Below the pieces are notes generated by a model. That model ran no database searches. It had not been told where the DNA came from and worked only from the letters and a program-made list of their open reading frames with translations. Below are positions 28,047-37,203 of a stretch of DNA of 64,000 nucleotides, piece after piece (within the stretch, counting starts at the first letter, position 1; every line of letters starts with the position of its first letter). Position numbers and translations under genes: made by a program. Source of the DNA: Diaphorobacter sp. HDW4A (GTDB taxonomy: Bacteria; Pseudomonadota; Gammaproteobacteria; Burkholderiales; Burkholderiaceae_C); the NCBI RefSeq assembly GCF_011305995.1, contig NZ_CP049910.1, forward strand, positions 2,666,001-2,730,000. The letters run 5' to 3'.

Positions 28047-29282
28047 ATGGATTTGCCGATCATGATTTTCGCTCCCGTTGTGAGCTGGTTCCAACGCACC
28101 AGTCTCGTCGCCCAGATTGCTCTCGCGCTGGTTCTTGGCATCGTCATCGCGCTCGCTGCGCCGGGCCTTGCCGCACAACTCTCGATTCTCGGCACGCTGT
28201 TCATCGCAGCGCTCAAGGCCGTCGCGCCGGTGCTGGTGTTCGTGCTGGTGATCGCCGCCATCAGCAACCACAAAGTGGGCGAGCACACGCTGATCAAACC
28301 AGTGCTGGCGCTCTATGCCGTGGGTACGCTGGCGGCAGCGACAGTGGGCGTGGCGGCGAGCTTCATGTTTCCCAGCACGCTGGTTCTCGACCTTCCGGCC
28401 AATGCGGCCAAGGCACCGGGCTCGATCTCGGAAGTGCTGCTGGAGCTGCTGATGAACTTGACCAGCAATCCTGTCAAGGCGATTGCGGAAGCCAACTACA
28501 TCGGTATCCTCGCCTGGGCCGTAGGCCTCGGCATGGCGCTGCGCCATGCAAGCGTCACCACGCGGCGCACGCTGCAGGAGCTGTCGGATGCGGTCACGCA
28601 GATCATCCAGCTCGTCATCCGCCTCGCCCCCATCGGCATTCTGGGGCTGGTCGCGACGACGTTCGCCGATGCGGGACTGCAGGCGCTCAAGGGCTATGCG
28701 CACCTGCTCATCGTGCTCGTGGGTTGCATGCTGTTCGTGGCGCTGGTGGTCAATCCGGTCATCGTGTGGTTCATGATCCGCAGGAACCCCTTTCCGCTCG
28801 TGCTGACCTGCCTGCGCGAGAGCGGCGTGACCGCGTTCTTCACCCGCAGCTCGGCAGCCAACATTCCAATCAATCTTGCGCTGGCCAAACGTCTGAAGCT
28901 GCACGAAGACACCTACAGCGTCGCCATCCCGCTCGGTGCGACCATCAACATGGCAGGCGCCGCGATCACCATCAGCGTGCTGTCGCTCGCCGCCGCACAC
29001 ACGCTGGGCATCAACGTCGATGTACCGACCGCGCTTCTGCTGTGCATCGTCGCCTCGGTCTGCGCCTGCGGCGCATCGGGCGTAGCGGGTGGCTCGCTGC
29101 TGCTGATTCCGCTGGCCTGCAGCCTGTTCGGCATTTCCAACGACGTGGCGATGCAGGTCGTGGGCATAGGCTTCATCATCGGCATCCTGCAAGATTCCAC
29201 CGAAACCGCGCTGAATTCATCCACGGACGTGATCTTCACAGCCGCAGCCAGCATGGCCGCAGCGCGAAAAGCTGTTGCCTGA
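28047..29282 (+). CDS. sstT: Serine/threonine:sodium symporter SstT
   Basis: Inner-membrane Na+-coupled serine/threonine importer of the DAACS family (glutamate-transporter fold). 411 residues against 414 in E. coli SstT. Eight or so hydrophobic helices; family motifs [12 protein letters not shown] (hairpin loop), [10 protein letters not shown] and [31 protein letters not shown] can be followed along the chain. Starts at 28047 or 28062 are close together; the first is kept. Single gene behind the TetR terminator. Confidence 0.93.
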   Translation: MDLPIMIFAPVVSWFQRTSLVAQIALALVLGIVIALAAPGLAAQLSILGTLFIAALKAVAPVLVFVLVIAAISNHKVGEHTLIKPVLALYAVGTLAAATVGVAASFMFPSTLVLDLPANAAKAPGSISEVLLELLMNLTSNPVKAIAEANYIGILAWAVGLGMALRHASVTTRRTLQELSDAVTQIIQLVIRLAPIGILGLVATTFADAGLQALKGYAHLLIVLVGCMLFVALVVNPVIVWFMIRRNPFPLVLTCLRESGVTAFFTRSSAANIPINLALAKRLKLHEDTYSVAIPLGATINMAGAAITISVLSLAAAHTLGINVDVPTALLLCIVASVCACGASGVAGGSLLLIPLACSLFGISNDVAMQVVGIGFIIGILQDSTETALNSSTDVIFTAAASMAAARKAVA

Positions 29283-29289
29283 TTCAGCC

Positions 29290-29456
29290 TAGAGCGTGTT
29301 GACAATCTCAGCGCGAGGCTTGCAGGATGCGGATCGGGATGGGCTGCAAGGCGCAAACCGCAGCAATAGCTCGTGCTACAAGCGAGGATTTGCAACGCAG
29401 CAGACCGCCCGAGGCCGCGCCTGCAAGACCGCGTGGAGATCGTCAACACGCTCTTA
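29290..29456. mobile_element. Candidate 167-bp MITE-like element with terminal inverted repeats
   Basis: Left end TAGAGCGTGTTGACAATCTC is matched by the inverted right end GAGATCGTCAACACGCTCTTA with one or two differences, and TA flanks both ends. The interior codes for nothing and contains short internal repeats. The right end supplies the stop codon of ybbA. No second copy exists in this window, so mobility is inferred from structure only. Confidence 0.5.
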
Positions 29457-30164
29457 GTCCATCGAGGCCACGCGTCCGGCCTCGATGACGATGCGGCGGT
29501 CGCAGCGCGACGCGATCGCTCGGTCGTGGGTGACCATCACCAGCGTCGTGCCCTGCTCGCGGTTGAGGTCGAACATCAGCTGCATGATGGTCTCGCCGGT
29601 CGCAAAGTCGAGGCTGCCCGTGGGCTCGTCGGCCAGCAGCACGGCCGGTCGCACGACGAAGGCGCGCGCCAGCGCCACGCGCTGCTGCTCGCCGCCCGAG
29701 AGCACCTTGGGATAGTGGTTCAAACGCTGGCCCAGCCCCACACGCGCGAGCATCTCCTGGGCCTGCGCGCGGGCGCTGCGGTCGCCCACGAGTTCGAGCG
29801 GCAGCATCACGTTTTCCAGCGCTGTGAGATTGCCCATGAGCTGAAAGCTCTGGAACACGAAGCCCATCTTCTGCCCGCGCAGCGCGGCGCGTTCATCCTC
29901 ATCGAGCGCGAACAGCTCCTGCCCCGCAAGGCGCACCGTGCCTTTGGTGGGAGTGTCCAGCCCCGCGATGATCGACAGCAACGTGCTCTTGCCCGAACCC
30001 GACGCGCCAACAATGGCCACAGTCTCCTTGGGCGCGAGCCGGAAATCGATATCGCGCAGAATGTCCAGCGAGCCCGTCGAATCCTCCACCGACTTGTAGA
30101 CGTGATCGACGGCGATGATCGGTTCGGTGACGGAGGCTGCTTTGGCGGAACTGGAATCGGTCAT
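29454..30164 (-). CDS. ybbA: ABC transporter ATP-binding protein YbbA
   Basis: ATPase of the LolD/MacB-type group, normally paired with an FtsX-like permease (YbbP). 236 residues; Walker A GASGSGKST, signature LSGGEQQRVALARA, Walker B LLADEPTGSLD and switch His in VMVTHD. The divergent tesA neighbour identifies it as YbbA, the same arrangement as in E. coli. The ATG at 30164 is used; a GTG at 30170 is possible. Odd point: the expected permease gene does not follow. A MITE-like element begins at the stop codon and sstT lies beyond. Confidence 0.9.
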   Translation of the reverse strand: MTDSSSAKAASVTEPIIAVDHVYKSVEDSTGSLDILRDIDFRLAPKETVAIVGASGSGKSTLLSIIAGLDTPTKGTVRLAGQELFALDEDERAALRGQKMGFVFQSFQLMGNLTALENVMLPLELVGDRSARAQAQEMLARVGLGQRLNHYPKVLSGGEQQRVALARAFVVRPAVLLADEPTGSLDFATGETIMQLMFDLNREQGTTLVMVTHDRAIASRCDRRIVIEAGRVASMD

Positions 30165-30211
30165 GGACACTCTCAGGCTGGAATGACTGGCAACAAAGGA
30201 TAGATCAAGCG

Positions 30212-30850
30212 ATGAATCGACGAGACTGTATCGCGAGCATGGTGCTCACATGCGCCGCGTGGGCTTGCGGCGCACAGGCCGCGCCAGCCCACGCTGCGAC
30301 GATTCTGGTGGTGGGCGACTCGATCAGCGCCGAATACGGCCTCGCGCGTGGCACGGGCTGGGTGACGCTGCTTGAAAAGCAGATCGCCTCCGACAAGCTC
30401 AACGCCCGGGTGGTCAACGCGAGCGTGAGCGGCGACACCACATCCGGCGGCCGCTCGCGCCTGCCCGCGCTGCTCAAGGCCCATCAGCCCACGCATGTGA
30501 TACTGGAGCTGGGTGCCAACGACGCGCTGCGCGGCCTGCCGCTCAAGAACACCGACGACAACCTCTCCTTCATGACCGAACAGGCCCAGAAGGCCGGTGC
30601 CAAGGTGGTGTTGGTCGGCATGCAGGTGCCGCCAAACTACGGCGGCAAGTACACGCAGCAGTTCGGCGAGGTGTTTCCGGCCGTGGCGAAGAAGTACCAG
30701 ACCGCTCTGGTGCCTTTCCTGCTCAAGGGCGTGGCCGATGATGCGGACCCGACCCGCCTCTTTCAAGCGGACCGGATTCACCCCAACGCGACCGCACAGC
30801 CACTCTTGCTGGGCAATGTGTGGCCGGTGCTCAAGCCGCTGTTGAAGTAG
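30212..30850 (+). CDS. tesA: Arylesterase/thioesterase I (TesA)
   Basis: Periplasmic SGNH hydrolase: thioesterase I, protease I and lysophospholipase L1 activities in E. coli. 212 residues with a signal peptide (MNRRDCIASMVLTCAAWACG to about residue 28, AHA-AT). Catalytic Ser in VVGDSISAEYG, Gly in SVSGDTTSGG, Asn in LGANDALRG, and Asp/His in QADRIHPN: all four SGNH blocks. Divergent from ybbA, a conserved pairing. Confidence 0.94.
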   Translation: MNRRDCIASMVLTCAAWACGAQAAPAHAATILVVGDSISAEYGLARGTGWVTLLEKQIASDKLNARVVNASVSGDTTSGGRSRLPALLKAHQPTHVILELGANDALRGLPLKNTDDNLSFMTEQAQKAGAKVVLVGMQVPPNYGGKYTQQFGEVFPAVAKKYQTALVPFLLKGVADDADPTRLFQADRIHPNATAQPLLLGNVWPVLKPLLK

Positions 30851-30865
30851 TAATTAAATTGAACT

Positions 30866-32101
30866 TCACGCGCCGAAGGCGAGCTTGAGCGCCTGCGCCA
30901 GATCGGCCTGTAAGTCACGCGCGGCCTCAAGGCCGATCGAGAAGCGCACGATGGTGCCCTGCTTGAGACCCGATGACGGCAGGCTGCGCATGCTTGGCAG
31001 CTCGTAGGGAACGACGAGGCTGATCGGGCCACCCCAGCTGTAGCCGATCTTGAAGTACTGCAGGCTGTCGCAGAAGCGGTCGATCTGCTCCTGCGAGAAC
31101 TTCGGGTCGATGACCACGCTGAACAGGCCAGCGGCCGCGCCGTCCGGATTTTCGGGCGTGCTGCACAGCGCCTTCCATTCCTCGTGTCCGGGCGAACCAG
31201 CCAGCGCCGGATGCAGCACCTGCACCACCGACGACTGCGTGCCCATCCACTGCGCGAGTTCGCGCGCTACCTTGTCGTGCGCGTGATAACGCAGCGCCAT
31301 GCTCGGCAACGAGCGCAGAACGGCTTCCACATCGTTCATGCCTACGCCGAAACCGATGCGCATGTGGGTGAGCTTGAGCTTCATGTGCACTGACAGATCG
31401 CGCGTGGTGATGCTGCCCATCAGCACATCGCCGCCGCCACTCGGGTATTTGGTGAGCGCATGCACCGACACGTCGACGCCGAGGCTACCGCCGTCGCGAA
31501 GCAGATCGAACGCCGGGAACGCAAGGCCCGCGCCCCAGGTGTTGTCGAGCACGGAGAGCACCTCGCGCTCGCGGCAGCTGCGCACCTGCGCCAGCAGATC
31601 GGGGAATTCGAGCGTGACCGAGCCGGGCGCTTCCAGCCACACCAGCTTGGTCGCGGGCGTGATCTTGGCCGCGAGATCGGCAGGGTTCAGTGGGTCGAAA
31701 TACTGGTGGCTGATGCCAAAGTGCCTGAGTTCAACCTCGGCCAACGACTTGTTCGGACCGTAGGCGTTGTCGGGAATCAGCACCTCGTCGCCTTGCTTGA
31801 GCAACGACAGCGACACCGTGGCAATCGCCGCGAGACCGCTGGGTACCAGCAGGCACTGCAGACCGCCTTCGAGCGATGCGATGCGCTCTTCGAGCACATA
31901 GCTCGTCGGCGTACCGTGCAGGCCGTAGGTGTAGGCGGACTTGTCCTTCCAGTCGAAGTCGCGCATCGCGGCAACGTTGGGGAAGAACACGGTCGAGGCC
32001 TTGCAGACCGGGGGCTGCGGCGCGGCGAAGCCGCCGGGGGCCTCGTAGCCGTGGTGGATCAAGTCGGTGACGATGTCTTTGGAGGATGGCGCTTGAGTCA
32101 T
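30866..32101 (-). CDS. metC: Cystathionine beta-lyase MetC
   Basis: PLP enzyme that splits cystathionine into homocysteine, pyruvate and ammonia in methionine synthesis. 411 residues; YTYGLHGTPTSYVLEERIASLEG near the N-terminus, YGPN tyrosine, PLP Lys in ALTKYPSGGGDVLMG and the C-terminal FSIGLE. Belongs to the Cys/Met-metabolism family; MetC rather than MetB is favoured by the HGTPT and GGGDVLMG motifs. Convergent with tesA, 15 bp apart. A second Cys/Met PLP enzyme (metY) is encoded at 53.5 kb. Confidence 0.92.
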   Translation of the reverse strand: MTQAPSSKDIVTDLIHHGYEAPGGFAAPQPPVCKASTVFFPNVAAMRDFDWKDKSAYTYGLHGTPTSYVLEERIASLEGGLQCLLVPSGLAAIATVSLSLLKQGDEVLIPDNAYGPNKSLAEVELRHFGISHQYFDPLNPADLAAKITPATKLVWLEAPGSVTLEFPDLLAQVRSCREREVLSVLDNTWGAGLAFPAFDLLRDGGSLGVDVSVHALTKYPSGGGDVLMGSITTRDLSVHMKLKLTHMRIGFGVGMNDVEAVLRSLPSMALRYHAHDKVARELAQWMGTQSSVVQVLHPALAGSPGHEEWKALCSTPENPDGAAAGLFSVVIDPKFSQEQIDRFCDSLQYFKIGYSWGGPISLVVPYELPSMRSLPSSGLKQGTIVRFSIGLEAARDLQADLAQALKLAFGA

Positions 32102-32175
32102 CCCCCGATGGTAGCGCTCAGACCAGCCTGGCGCTGCCTCACGGGGAAATACTCAAGCGTCGAGACTGCGCGGAC

Positions 32176-32640
32176 TCACCCGTTAGTGGGTTTCAGTTCA
32201 TTGACGACACTCTTCACCCCTTCCACCGCCTGAGTCAGACTTGCGGCATGCGCCACATCACCGGCGGTCTTCACCGGACCCGACAGCGTCACCACGCCGT
32301 CTTTGGTTTCGACGGAAATGAGCACGGCGCTCAGGTTCGGATCCGATGCAAACGCGGCCTTCACCTTGGTTGTGATGGCGGTGTCATCCAGCGCCGCACC
32401 TGCAGTGCTCGCAGCATTTTGAGCAGCCTGACTGGCATCCTTCGCTGCGATTTCCATCTTCTGCTTGGCTTCATCGGCTGCGGCTTCGGTCTTCGACACC
32501 GCCGTGTCGAGCTTCTGGCCGGCCGTCGGCTCACCCGGCTTCTTGTCACACGCGGCCAAGCCTGCGCAGAGCACGGCAGCCAGCGCCACTGCGGCACCGC
32601 GCTTGAGGATGTTGCGATCTTCAATGGTTGCGAACTTCAT
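32176..32640 (-). CDS. BON-domain lipoprotein
   Basis: 154-residue exported lipoprotein: signal peptide with lipobox LAAC (AVLCAGLAACDKK), an Ala/Lys/Glu-rich helical stretch (about 45-95) and a C-terminal BON domain (ITTKVKAAFASDPNLSAVLISVETKDGVVTLSG split over two strands). BON proteins such as OsmY bind membranes and are induced by osmotic and envelope stress. The ATG at 32640 has GAGGGG upstream. A 17-bp element at 32717-32733, shared with two other leftward genes, may drive it. Divergent from a SulP transporter. Confidence 0.87.
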   Translation of the reverse strand: MKFATIEDRNILKRGAAVALAAVLCAGLAACDKKPGEPTAGQKLDTAVSKTEAAADEAKQKMEIAAKDASQAAQNAASTAGAALDDTAITTKVKAAFASDPNLSAVLISVETKDGVVTLSGPVKTAGDVAHAASLTQAVEGVKSVVNELKPTNG

Positions 32641-32716
32641 GGAGTGATACCCCTCGAACAAAAATACAGAAGTCCTCACTTTAGGCTGTGACCCGCCAGG
32701 CATGGGTTCGCGTGTT

Positions 32717-32733
32717 ACAACTATCTTTGTAGG
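32717..32733 (-). promoter_or_regulatory. Conserved CCTACAAAG-type upstream element (copy 2)
   Basis: Read leftward: CCTACAAAGATAGTTGT, 77 bp upstream of the BON-lipoprotein ATG. Matches 10212-10228 at 15 of 17 positions. A shorter version, CCTACAAAG, lies at 37156-37164 upstream of the DoxX operon. Confidence 0.4.
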
Positions 32734-32787
32734 ACAATTCCTTGCGCCAATGGCATCCAGCAAAGACTACAGAGACAATCATCCGCA

Positions 32788-34461
32788 ATGAATCTGCACA
32801 CTCTGCGCCAATGGCTGCCGTTCCTGAATTGGCCCCGCCCCACCAAGTCCCTGCTCAAGGGTGAGTTCATTGCTGGCATGACCGTCGGGCTGATGCTGGT
32901 GCCGCAGGGCGTAGCCTACGCGGCGCTCGCGGGCATGCCGCTGGTGACCGGCATCTACGCGTCGCTGATTCCGGCCATCGTCGCCGTGTTGTTCAGTTCA
33001 TCGACGCGGCTGGGCGTCGGCCCCACGGCGCTCACCAGTCTGCTGATCGGCGCCTCGCTCACCGGCATGGCCGAACCTGGCAGCGCGCACTGGGTGTCGC
33101 TTGCGGTATGGCTGGCCATCCTCTCCGGCCTGCTGCAGACCGTGGTGGGCCTTGCGCGATTCGGCTGGCTGATGAGCCTGATTACCTCACCAGTGCTCAC
33201 GGGCTTCACGCAGGCTGCAGCGCTGCTGATTCTGCTGTCGCAGTTGCCCGCCCTGCTCGGCATGCGAACGACCTGGCATGCGGTCTTCAGCAATCCGTCG
33301 ATCCACCATTTCGACTACATCGCACTGGCCTTCGGCATTGGCAGCGTGGTCGCGCTCTCGCTCGCCAAGAAGATCCGACCTACCTTTCCGGGCGCCATTC
33401 TGGTGATCACCGGCGCGGGCCTCATCAGCTGGGCCATCGGCTTTGCGGATGGCGGTGGCGATGTGATCGGTCACCTGCCCTCGGGATTCCCGCATCCCTA
33501 TCTGCCCGAGTGGCTCACGTTCGACGAGTTCGGCGCGCTGATTCTGCCGGTGATGATGGTGGCTCTGGTGAGCTTTCTGGAAACCGCTTCAAGCGCCAAG
33601 ATCGAGCATCAGCGCGAAGGCACGCAGTGGAACGAAAACCAGGACTTGGTCGCACAGGGTCTGGCCAAGATCAGCTCCGGTTTCTCCGGCGGTTTTGCCA
33701 CCAGTGCGTCGTTTTCTCGATCCGCGCTCAACATGTACGCGGGTGCGCAAACCGGCTGGTCCAACCTGTTCGCCACCGCGCTGGTGCTCGTCGCGCTGCT
33801 CTGGCTGATGCCCGAGCTCTACCATGTGCCGGACGCCGTTCTGGCCGCCGTGGTCGTGACGGCCGTGACCGGCCTGTTCAAGCCCGGCGAACTGCTGCGT
33901 TTGTGGAAGATCTCGCGCATGGAGGCAGGCATCGGCATCGTCACCTTCGTGATCACCATCGCCACCGCGCCGCGTATCTACTGGGGCGTGCTTGCGGGCG
34001 TGGTGGCCAACCTGTGCTTCTTTCTCTACCAGCGCATGCACCCGCGCATCATCGAGGTCGGGGAGCATCCCGACGGCAGTCTGCGCGACCGCCATCTGTG
34101 GCAACTGCCGACGCTCGCACCCCATCTGCTGGCCCTGCGCATGGATGCGGAGCTGGACTTCGCGAGTGCTGCGTCACTCGAGCGGCGCATCACGAGTGAG
34201 CTTCAAAAGCGCCCCGACGTGCGCGACGTGTGCATCTTCGCCGCCCCCATCAACCGCATCGACATCACCGGCGTGGAGACCTTCCTGCGCCTCCGCTCGC
34301 AAATGCAGAAACGTGGCGGCATGCTGATTCTGAGCGGCCTCAAACTGCCAGTCGAGCAACGTCTCGAGCGCGCAGGGGCGCTGGGGCCGGACACGAATCT
34401 CGCGCTCTACCGTACGGATACCGAGACGCTGGCGGCCCTGTGCAGGCGCTCTGAAGGATAA
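32788..34461 (+). CDS. SulP-family anion transporter with STAS domain
   Basis: Inner-membrane anion transporter of the SLC26/SulP family, annotated as sulfate permease although bicarbonate and C4-dicarboxylate carriers also belong here. 557 residues: about 12 membrane helices with the signature VPQGVAYAALAGMPLVTGIY near the start and SFSRSALN, then a cytoplasmic STAS domain (about 440-557; FAAPINRIDITGVETFLRL). No sulfate-assimilation gene is adjacent, so the substrate is open. Confidence 0.92.
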   Translation: MNLHTLRQWLPFLNWPRPTKSLLKGEFIAGMTVGLMLVPQGVAYAALAGMPLVTGIYASLIPAIVAVLFSSSTRLGVGPTALTSLLIGASLTGMAEPGSAHWVSLAVWLAILSGLLQTVVGLARFGWLMSLITSPVLTGFTQAAALLILLSQLPALLGMRTTWHAVFSNPSIHHFDYIALAFGIGSVVALSLAKKIRPTFPGAILVITGAGLISWAIGFADGGGDVIGHLPSGFPHPYLPEWLTFDEFGALILPVMMVALVSFLETASSAKIEHQREGTQWNENQDLVAQGLAKISSGFSGGFATSASFSRSALNMYAGAQTGWSNLFATALVLVALLWLMPELYHVPDAVLAAVVVTAVTGLFKPGELLRLWKISRMEAGIGIVTFVITIATAPRIYWGVLAGVVANLCFFLYQRMHPRIIEVGEHPDGSLRDRHLWQLPTLAPHLLALRMDAELDFASAASLERRITSELQKRPDVRDVCIFAAPINRIDITGVETFLRLRSQMQKRGGMLILSGLKLPVEQRLERAGALGPDTNLALYRTDTETLAALCRRSEG

Positions 34462-34510
34462 TTGCGCCCTCGCTGTTGTCGCTTGCCACCTCACATTTTT
34501 GGATCCCGCC

Positions 34511-35299
34511 GTGAATCCGGTACTGAATATTTCTTCCTATCTTTTCGTTCCCCTTCCCGATGCCGAGGCCTTGCGCGATGTGCTGCACGAGCGCGCGGTG
34601 AACGCCGGACTCAAAGGCACGATCCTGATTGCAGAAGAAGGCATCAACATGTTCCTCGCAGGCGATGCCGATGAGGTGCGCGGCTTCATCGCCGAGCTCA
34701 AGCAAGATGCGCGTTTCGCGACACTCGAGCCCAAGGAAAGCTGGTCCGATCACCAGCCGTTCCGCAAGATGCTGGTGAAAGTGAAGAACGAGATCATCCG
34801 CATGAACATGCCGACGATCCGCCCCGCATCCGGACGCGCACCCGCCGTCACACCCGAAACCCTGCGCCGCTGGCTGGAAGCCGGACACGACGACGCGGGC
34901 CGTCCGGTGGTCACGCTCGATACGCGCAATGATTTCGAGGTCGATGAAGGCACCTTCGACAATGCGATCGACTGGCGCATCACCAAGTTCACCGAGTTTC
35001 CAGACGCCCTGCGTGTGCACAAGGCCGAGTTCGAAGGCAAGACGGTGGTGAGCTTCTGCACCGGTGGCATCCGCTGCGAGAAGGCCGCGATCCTGATGCA
35101 GAACGAAGGCATCGACAACGTCTACCAGCTCGAAGGCGGCATCCTCAAGTATTTCGAGTTGACCGATGGCGCGCACTACCACGGCGGCTGCTTCGTGTTC
35201 GATCGGCGCGAGGCGCTGGGGGTCGATCTAAGCAGCGTTCCTCGGATGCATAGCGAAGCGGTGAACGTGGCCAACGCGGGCGCCGACGACGCCAAATAG
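34511..35299 (+). CDS. trhO: tRNA uridine(34) hydroxylase TrhO (rhodanese-like)
   Basis: YceA/TrhO family: oxygen-dependent hydroxylation of U34 to form ho5U in certain tRNAs. 262 residues; N-terminal acylphosphatase-like domain (GTILIAEEGINMFLAG) and a rhodanese domain with catalytic Cys183 and second Cys189 in FCTGGIRCEKA, then GGILKYFE and the DRR segment. GTG at 34511 starts the conserved MNPVLNISSY; an upstream TTG at 34499 is less likely. 49 bp after the SulP gene. Confidence 0.92.
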   Translation: MNPVLNISSYLFVPLPDAEALRDVLHERAVNAGLKGTILIAEEGINMFLAGDADEVRGFIAELKQDARFATLEPKESWSDHQPFRKMLVKVKNEIIRMNMPTIRPASGRAPAVTPETLRRWLEAGHDDAGRPVVTLDTRNDFEVDEGTFDNAIDWRITKFTEFPDALRVHKAEFEGKTVVSFCTGGIRCEKAAILMQNEGIDNVYQLEGGILKYFELTDGAHYHGGCFVFDRREALGVDLSSVPRMHSEAVNVANAGADDAK

Positions 35300-35308
35300 T
35301 CCGATGAA

Positions 35309-36211
35309 TCAGCGACGACGAACGTAGCGCTCCGGCAGCGGAATGAGTTCATCGTCACCGGGCACGCTGCCCATAGTGCGATCTTCCCAGCGCTGCGCGG
35401 CGCGCTCGATCAGCGCCGTGTCGCTCGCAACGAAATTCCACCACAGGTGGCGCGGCGCATCAAGCCGCATGCCGCCGATCACCATCAGCCGCAAGGAACT
35501 GGTTCTAGACGTGTTCTCGATCTGTGAGACGTGGTGCGGATCGAGCACTGCGAGCGTGTGGCGAGGAATGAATTCGCAGCCAAGCATTGCATCATTGTCC
35601 ACGGTGTAAATCGCGGTCTCGTTGAGACACGCAGGCAGCTCAATGCCGCCACCTGGCTTGAGCTGAATGTCGATGTACAGTGTCTCCGTGAGCGTCTTCA
35701 CGGGCGACTGGTGATCGAACGCCGAGCCGATGAGCACGCGCACCTCGGCGTCATCCACATGGAGCTGCGGAATGCGCGATGCCGGAGTGTGCGTGAACGA
35801 AGGCTGTGTCTGCTCGTCAGACAGCGGCAACGCGGCCCAGAGCTGGATGCCATGGTTGGTGTAGCTGGTGGCGGCCAGATGCTGCGGCTTGCGCTCCGAA
35901 TGCACAATGCCGCGCCCCGCCGTCATCCAATTGATCGCACCCGGCTCGATGAGCTGCTCGGAGCCGAGGCTGTCGCGATGCATCATCGCGCCTTCAAACA
36001 GATAAGTCACTGTCGCCAGGCCAATATGCGGATGCGGACGCACGTCGATCTGCGACTGAGGCGTGACCGTCACCGGCCCGAAATGGTCGAAGAACATGAA
36101 TGGCCCGATCGCCCGGCATTGCAACGACGGCAGCATGCGGCGCACGACGAAGCCTCCGCCGAGATCCTTTACATGTCCCGACAGACGCAGTGGCGTGGTG
36201 CTGTTCATCAT
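35309..36211 (-). CDS. Pirin family protein
   Basis: Bicupin of the pirin family, 300 residues; some members have quercetin 2,3-dioxygenase activity, others act as redox-linked regulators. Metal-binding block RPHPHIGLATVTYLFEG (two His), later GRGIVHSE (His) and the Glu in that block, giving the usual 3-His/1-Glu site in the N-terminal cupin. The C-terminal pirin_C region is intact. Last gene of a leftward set DoxX-OsmC-pirin, with 12 bp to OsmC, suggesting a shared redox-stress role. Confidence 0.93.
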   Translation of the reverse strand: MMNSTTPLRLSGHVKDLGGGFVVRRMLPSLQCRAIGPFMFFDHFGPVTVTPQSQIDVRPHPHIGLATVTYLFEGAMMHRDSLGSEQLIEPGAINWMTAGRGIVHSERKPQHLAATSYTNHGIQLWAALPLSDEQTQPSFTHTPASRIPQLHVDDAEVRVLIGSAFDHQSPVKTLTETLYIDIQLKPGGGIELPACLNETAIYTVDNDAMLGCEFIPRHTLAVLDPHHVSQIENTSRTSSLRLMVIGGMRLDAPRHLWWNFVASDTALIERAAQRWEDRTMGSVPGDDELIPLPERYVRRR

Positions 36212-36223
36212 GATCGCGCCAAG

Positions 36224-36634
36224 TCAGGCTACGCCACGCGCGATCTCGGTTGAGATCTCCGTGGTCACCCGGGTCATGAGTTTGTGGATCGGGCAATTCT
36301 CGGCTGCACGTTGAAGTTCGGCCCATTGCGCTTCGCTCAGATCCGCTTCGACCTGCATGCGCACGGCCAGACGATATGTGCCCGCGCGCTCATCACTCGC
36401 ATCGCGCTCCACCTGGGTTTTCAACGCACCAATTGTCCAACCCTTGTGACGCGCGTACCAAAGCACAGTGAGCGCCTTGCACGAAGCCAGCGCCGCATCG
36501 TAGAGGTCATGCGGCTCGGGCCCCGTGTCCTCGCCCCCCTCCTTGAGCGGAGCATCAATGCGCAGCACGTGCTCGCGAATGCGCAGCTCGGCCGCCATCG
36601 GCGAGCTCTGGATGCGTTCAAGTTCGACTGTCAT
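36224..36634 (-). CDS. OsmC/Ohr family peroxide-handling protein
   Basis: 136-residue OsmC-fold protein. The family reduces organic hydroperoxides using two cysteines: Cys52 in ALASCKALTVLW and Cys113 in NCPIHK, spaced as expected. AGAGGAAG precedes the ATG at 36634. Sits between DoxX and pirin genes with short gaps. YhfA-like versus OsmC/Ohr cannot be decided by eye. Confidence 0.9.
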   Translation of the reverse strand: MTVELERIQSSPMAAELRIREHVLRIDAPLKEGGEDTGPEPHDLYDAALASCKALTVLWYARHKGWTIGALKTQVERDASDERAGTYRLAVRMQVEADLSEAQWAELQRAAENCPIHKLMTRVTTEISTEIARGVA

Positions 36635-36668
36635 TGCTTCCTCTCTTGTTGACTGAGCTCGACCAGAC

Positions 36669-37103
36669 CTAGTACCCCGCTCGCTTGGCATCCATGCTCC
36701 ATGCTCCAGCGCCTGCGACTGACAGCGCAAGCAAGCCCCCCACAATCGCCAGATTCTTGACGAACATAAGTTGCTGCGTGGCAGCCTGAGCGCCCGATAA
36801 GGTCCAGTAATTGTGAAACAGACAGGCCGCTACCAGTGTGAAAAATGCCAATCCCCAAGACACGAGACGTATCTGAAAGCCAACAATCAATGCCAATCCG
36901 CCACCCACTTCTGCAACGATGGCTGCCGCAGCAAGCAACTGAGGAATGGGCAAACCCTGGGACGCGATGTAACCAACCGTACCATCAAACCCGGTGATCT
37001 TGCCAATTCCTGCAGGCAAGAACATATAGGCCAACAGCAGTCGTCCCAAAAGCAAGAGTGCGGAATTCAGACCCGAGCGTGATGTGTGTGTAGCCGTGAC
37101 CAT
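36669..37103 (-). CDS. DoxX family membrane protein
   Basis: 144-residue inner-membrane protein with four hydrophobic helices (LLLLGRLLLAYMFLPAGIGK, then LLAAAAIVAEVGGGLALIVG, LAFFTLVAACLFH and the C-terminal segment VKNLAIVGGLLALSV). The PAGIGKITGF motif is typical of DoxX/YphA proteins, often linked to thiol and peroxide stress. AGGGAGA precedes the ATG. First gene of the DoxX-OsmC-pirin set; CCTACAAAG lies about 55 bp upstream. Confidence 0.9.
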   Translation of the reverse strand: MVTATHTSRSGLNSALLLLGRLLLAYMFLPAGIGKITGFDGTVGYIASQGLPIPQLLAAAAIVAEVGGGLALIVGFQIRLVSWGLAFFTLVAACLFHNYWTLSGAQAATQQLMFVKNLAIVGGLLALSVAGAGAWSMDAKRAGY

Positions 37104-37203
37104 TTGCGTCTCCCTATGAAGTGACGCAATACCCTAACCGGGCAAATGGCGCGCGCTTTGTAGGATGATGGCGCGTCAGAGACCGAGCGTACAGGGCTGG
37201 GGC

